DNA from: a virus
Length of the DNA: 44,161 nucleotides
Direction: 5' to 3' (one strand)
Virus record (IMG/VR): IMGVR_UViG_3300030333_004214
Coordinates: 1-44,161 of that record
Shown here: one piece after another, positions 43,259 to 44,161 of the stretch
Layout: each line of letters starts with the position of its first letter
Position numbering within the stretch: the first letter of the stretch is position 1
Translations under genes and position numbers: made by a program
Notes under the pieces: generated by a model
What the model was told of the DNA's origin: nothing
The model's input: the letters and a program-made list of their open reading frames with translations, nothing else
The model's database searches: none

Positions 43259-43425
43259 GACAGCACGATTTCGTGAGCAACACGGCAGACATCGCAAGCC
43301 ACAGGGGGGGTCACACTCCCCTGTGGTCGACCATCACACACTCGTTTGTGACAAACACGTAGAACGTGGTAAGAGTGTGTTGCATGGTATTGAACATCAC
43401 AGGATTTGGTGTGTCACACACCTCA
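43259..43425. other. Dense cluster of inverted repeats (possible origin, terminator or structured RNA)
   Basis: Immediately after the plus-strand gene: hairpin CACGA/TCGTG at 43264-43275; a 9-bp stem CCACAGGGG/CCCCTGTGG at 43299-43307 and 43318-43326; palindrome GGTCGACC at 43325-43332; a three-way-junction-like element at 43336-43380 (outer arms ACACACTC/GAGTGTGT enclosing GTTTGT-G-ACAAAC and ACGT-AGA-ACGT hairpins); and dyad GGTGTGT-C-ACACACC at 43408-43422. No coding frame fits. Possible roles: replication origin, transcription end with processing, or regulatory RNA. Confidence 0.65.
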
Positions 43426-43513
43426 TCCATCATATTCGAGCCTTGGATTAGGCATGCAACAGAGCGTAGACTCTCATTTGCGGTCTCGGGATTACCGCTT
43501 CACTTGACAATAG
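43426..43513. other. Non-coding spacer
   Basis: I see no gene, strong repeat or structured element in this short stretch between the inverted-repeat cluster and the weak minus-strand reading frame. Confidence 0.4.
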
Positions 43514-43798
43514 TCATAATCCCTCGACCATATGGTCAGTTTTGGAGAGAATAGCCTCTCGGAGACGCACGGCAAGAGACTGCCACCTTATGAATGTCTC
43601 CTTTGCTACAACCCACTTATCAGTGTGTCCACCATGTTTGACTAGAGACAGGACGCACTTAGGAGGGGAGAGGCAGAGCATCTGTATCCCAACAGTTCTC
43701 TCACATCCGGCTCGGCCTCTCTCCTCACCATTCACACTCAAGATTCTCGGAGGTTTCTCATAAGAGAATAGTAGTATTATTGTAAGAGAATACAACAA
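43514..43798 (-). CDS. Doubtful small minus-strand ORF (94 aa, or 55 aa from inner ATG)
   Basis: Open frame starting at TTG (43796-43798) inside an inverted repeat, without a ribosome-binding site; an inner ATG at 43680-43682 gives 55 residues beginning MLCLSPPKCVLSLVKHGGHT. The segment FIRWQSLAVRLREAILSKTD looks protein-like (amphipathic helix), so a decayed or small regulatory gene is possible. It may equally be non-coding. Listed with low confidence. Confidence 0.3.
   Translation of the reverse strand: MLYSLTIILLFSYEKPPRILSVNGEERGRAGCERTVGIQMLCLSPPKCVLSLVKHGGHTDKWVVAKETFIRWQSLAVRLREAILSKTDHMVEGL
43526..43537. promoter_or_regulatory. Perfect 12-bp palindrome
   Basis: GACCATATGGTC reads the same on both strands. 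Perfect 12-base palindromes are typical operator sites for dimeric regulators, although one could occur by chance. No gene start is close on the plus strand; it lies at the end of the doubtful minus-strand frame. Confidence 0.4.
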
Positions 43799-43803
43799 TA
43801 ATA
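43755..43803. repeat. AT-rich block with direct and inverted repeats
   Basis: Hairpin TTCTC-ATAA-GAGAA at 43755-43768; direct repeats TAAGAGAATA at 43761-43770 and 43783-43792, exactly 22 bases apart (about two helical turns); and inverted repeats TATTATTGT/ACAATAATA at 43775-43783 and 43795-43803. The AT-rich content and phased repeats would fit a protein-binding site at a promoter or an origin. Upstream of the plus-strand gene at 43978. Confidence 0.5.
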
Positions 43804-43839
43804 TCAGTAATTACAGTCGAGTCACTCAGGTGGCATCAG

Positions 43840-43901
43840 TTTTGCTTTGTAGCATACCAAATGATCAACCGTGTGCTACGGTGTACGATACTAAGGCAAA
43901 A
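43840..43901. repeat. Nested inverted repeats upstream of right-edge gene
   Basis: Outer arms TTTTGC (43840-43845) and GCAAAA (43896-43901) enclose inner arms GTAGCA (43849-43854) and TGCTAC (43874-43879). They could form an imperfect stem-loop or be a pair of binding half-sites before the plus-strand gene at 43978. Confidence 0.4.
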
Positions 43902-43977
43902 TGGGAGTGATGACCCTTACTGGCTGAGAAGCCTGAGTGGCTCGGCACCACGAAGTATGGGATACAGACGTGATACA

Positions 43978-44161
43978 ATGACGGATGAAATAGAGCAAGT
44001 AGCAGAAGAATTAACGACGGACGACAAGGCAAAGTGGGACTTCCTGCAAGCCTTCTCAGATGTGCAGGAGGCACACAGGTTTGCCATGACCCACGAGGTA
44101 TGCAACCCCGGCCACTTCACCATCCTCCACCAATTGGGCCTGAATGACTACCATGTGTATG
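43978..44161 (+). CDS. Partial plus-strand CDS at right edge (61 aa visible)
   Basis: Open frame from ATG at 43978-43980 to the window end with no stop. It begins MTDEIEQVAEELTTDDKAKW and continues with a helix (FLQAFSDVQEAHRFAMTHEV) and CNPGHFTILHQLGLNDYHVY. A weak GTGAT sits a few bases upstream. The acidic, soluble start looks like a small regulatory or replication protein, but no family is recognisable. Antisense frames here lack protein-like pattern. Confidence 0.65.
   Translation, partial: MTDEIEQVAEELTTDDKAKWDFLQAFSDVQEAHRFAMTHEVCNPGHFTILHQLGLNDYHVY

Noticed and set aside
1-44161. CRISPR arrays or insertion sequences
   Set aside because: No regularly spaced direct repeats and no transposase-like gene were seen.

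Overview
This window looks like a large part of the genome of a tailed double-stranded DNA virus (Caudoviricetes, HK97-fold capsid). The recognisable genes are virion-assembly genes: large terminase, portal, an XkdF-type prohead protease fused to a scaffold, and a major capsid protein. I see no ribosomal, tRNA, housekeeping, CRISPR or insertion-sequence genes. The host cannot be fixed from the sequence. Shine-Dalgarno sites of the GGAGG / GAGGTGAT type are common, with frequent ATGA, TAATG and TGATG stop-start overlaps. Zinc-binding CxxC pairs are unusually abundant, a LAGLIDADG domain is present, and there is a Ras/Arf-type small GTPase. A marine archaeal host would fit, but that is inference only.

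Layout. From about 42.2 kb leftward to base 1 nearly everything is on the minus strand, as one tightly packed late module with one small plus-strand gene at 24.3 kb. In transcription order it holds: five medium proteins of unknown function (42.2-38.7 kb), most with a short Trp/Leu/Lys motif near the N-terminus; a giant 3,536-residue protein with about eleven zinc-binding clusters (38.7-28.1 kb); a membrane-associated group with a complete small GTPase (28.0-24.6 kb); a putative small terminase; a protein with a very basic protamine-like stretch and other large unknown proteins (24.3-18.2 kb); the large terminase, a SLOG-family protein and a LAGLIDADG-domain protein (18.2-15.0 kb); the portal with two zinc-ribbon-like inserts and a Pro/Gly-rich tail; three small proteins; a second giant protein (2,557 residues) with a degenerate DNA-ligase-like C-terminal region; the protease-scaffold and major capsid protein; and a series of small head or connector proteins running off the left edge.

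The right 2 kb is different. A 270-base divergent regulatory region (42.2-42.47 kb) leads into a plus-strand gene for a 263-residue protein with an acidic C-terminal tail. It is followed by about 720 bases with almost no convincing coding sequence but many inverted repeats, including a three-way-junction-like element at 43336-43380. A plus-strand gene starting at 43978 runs off the right edge.

How it may work together. TerS/TerL and portal package DNA into a shell made by the capsid protein, scaffold and protease. The two giant proteins fill about 41% of the window. They, and many other late proteins, carry short hydrophobic-Lys motifs resembling one another; I suggest, as a hypothesis, that these are loading or maturation-cleavage signals for proteins packaged in the head. 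The most unusual contents are the membrane/GTPase group, the zinc-bead giant protein, the ligase-like relic, and the structured non-coding region.
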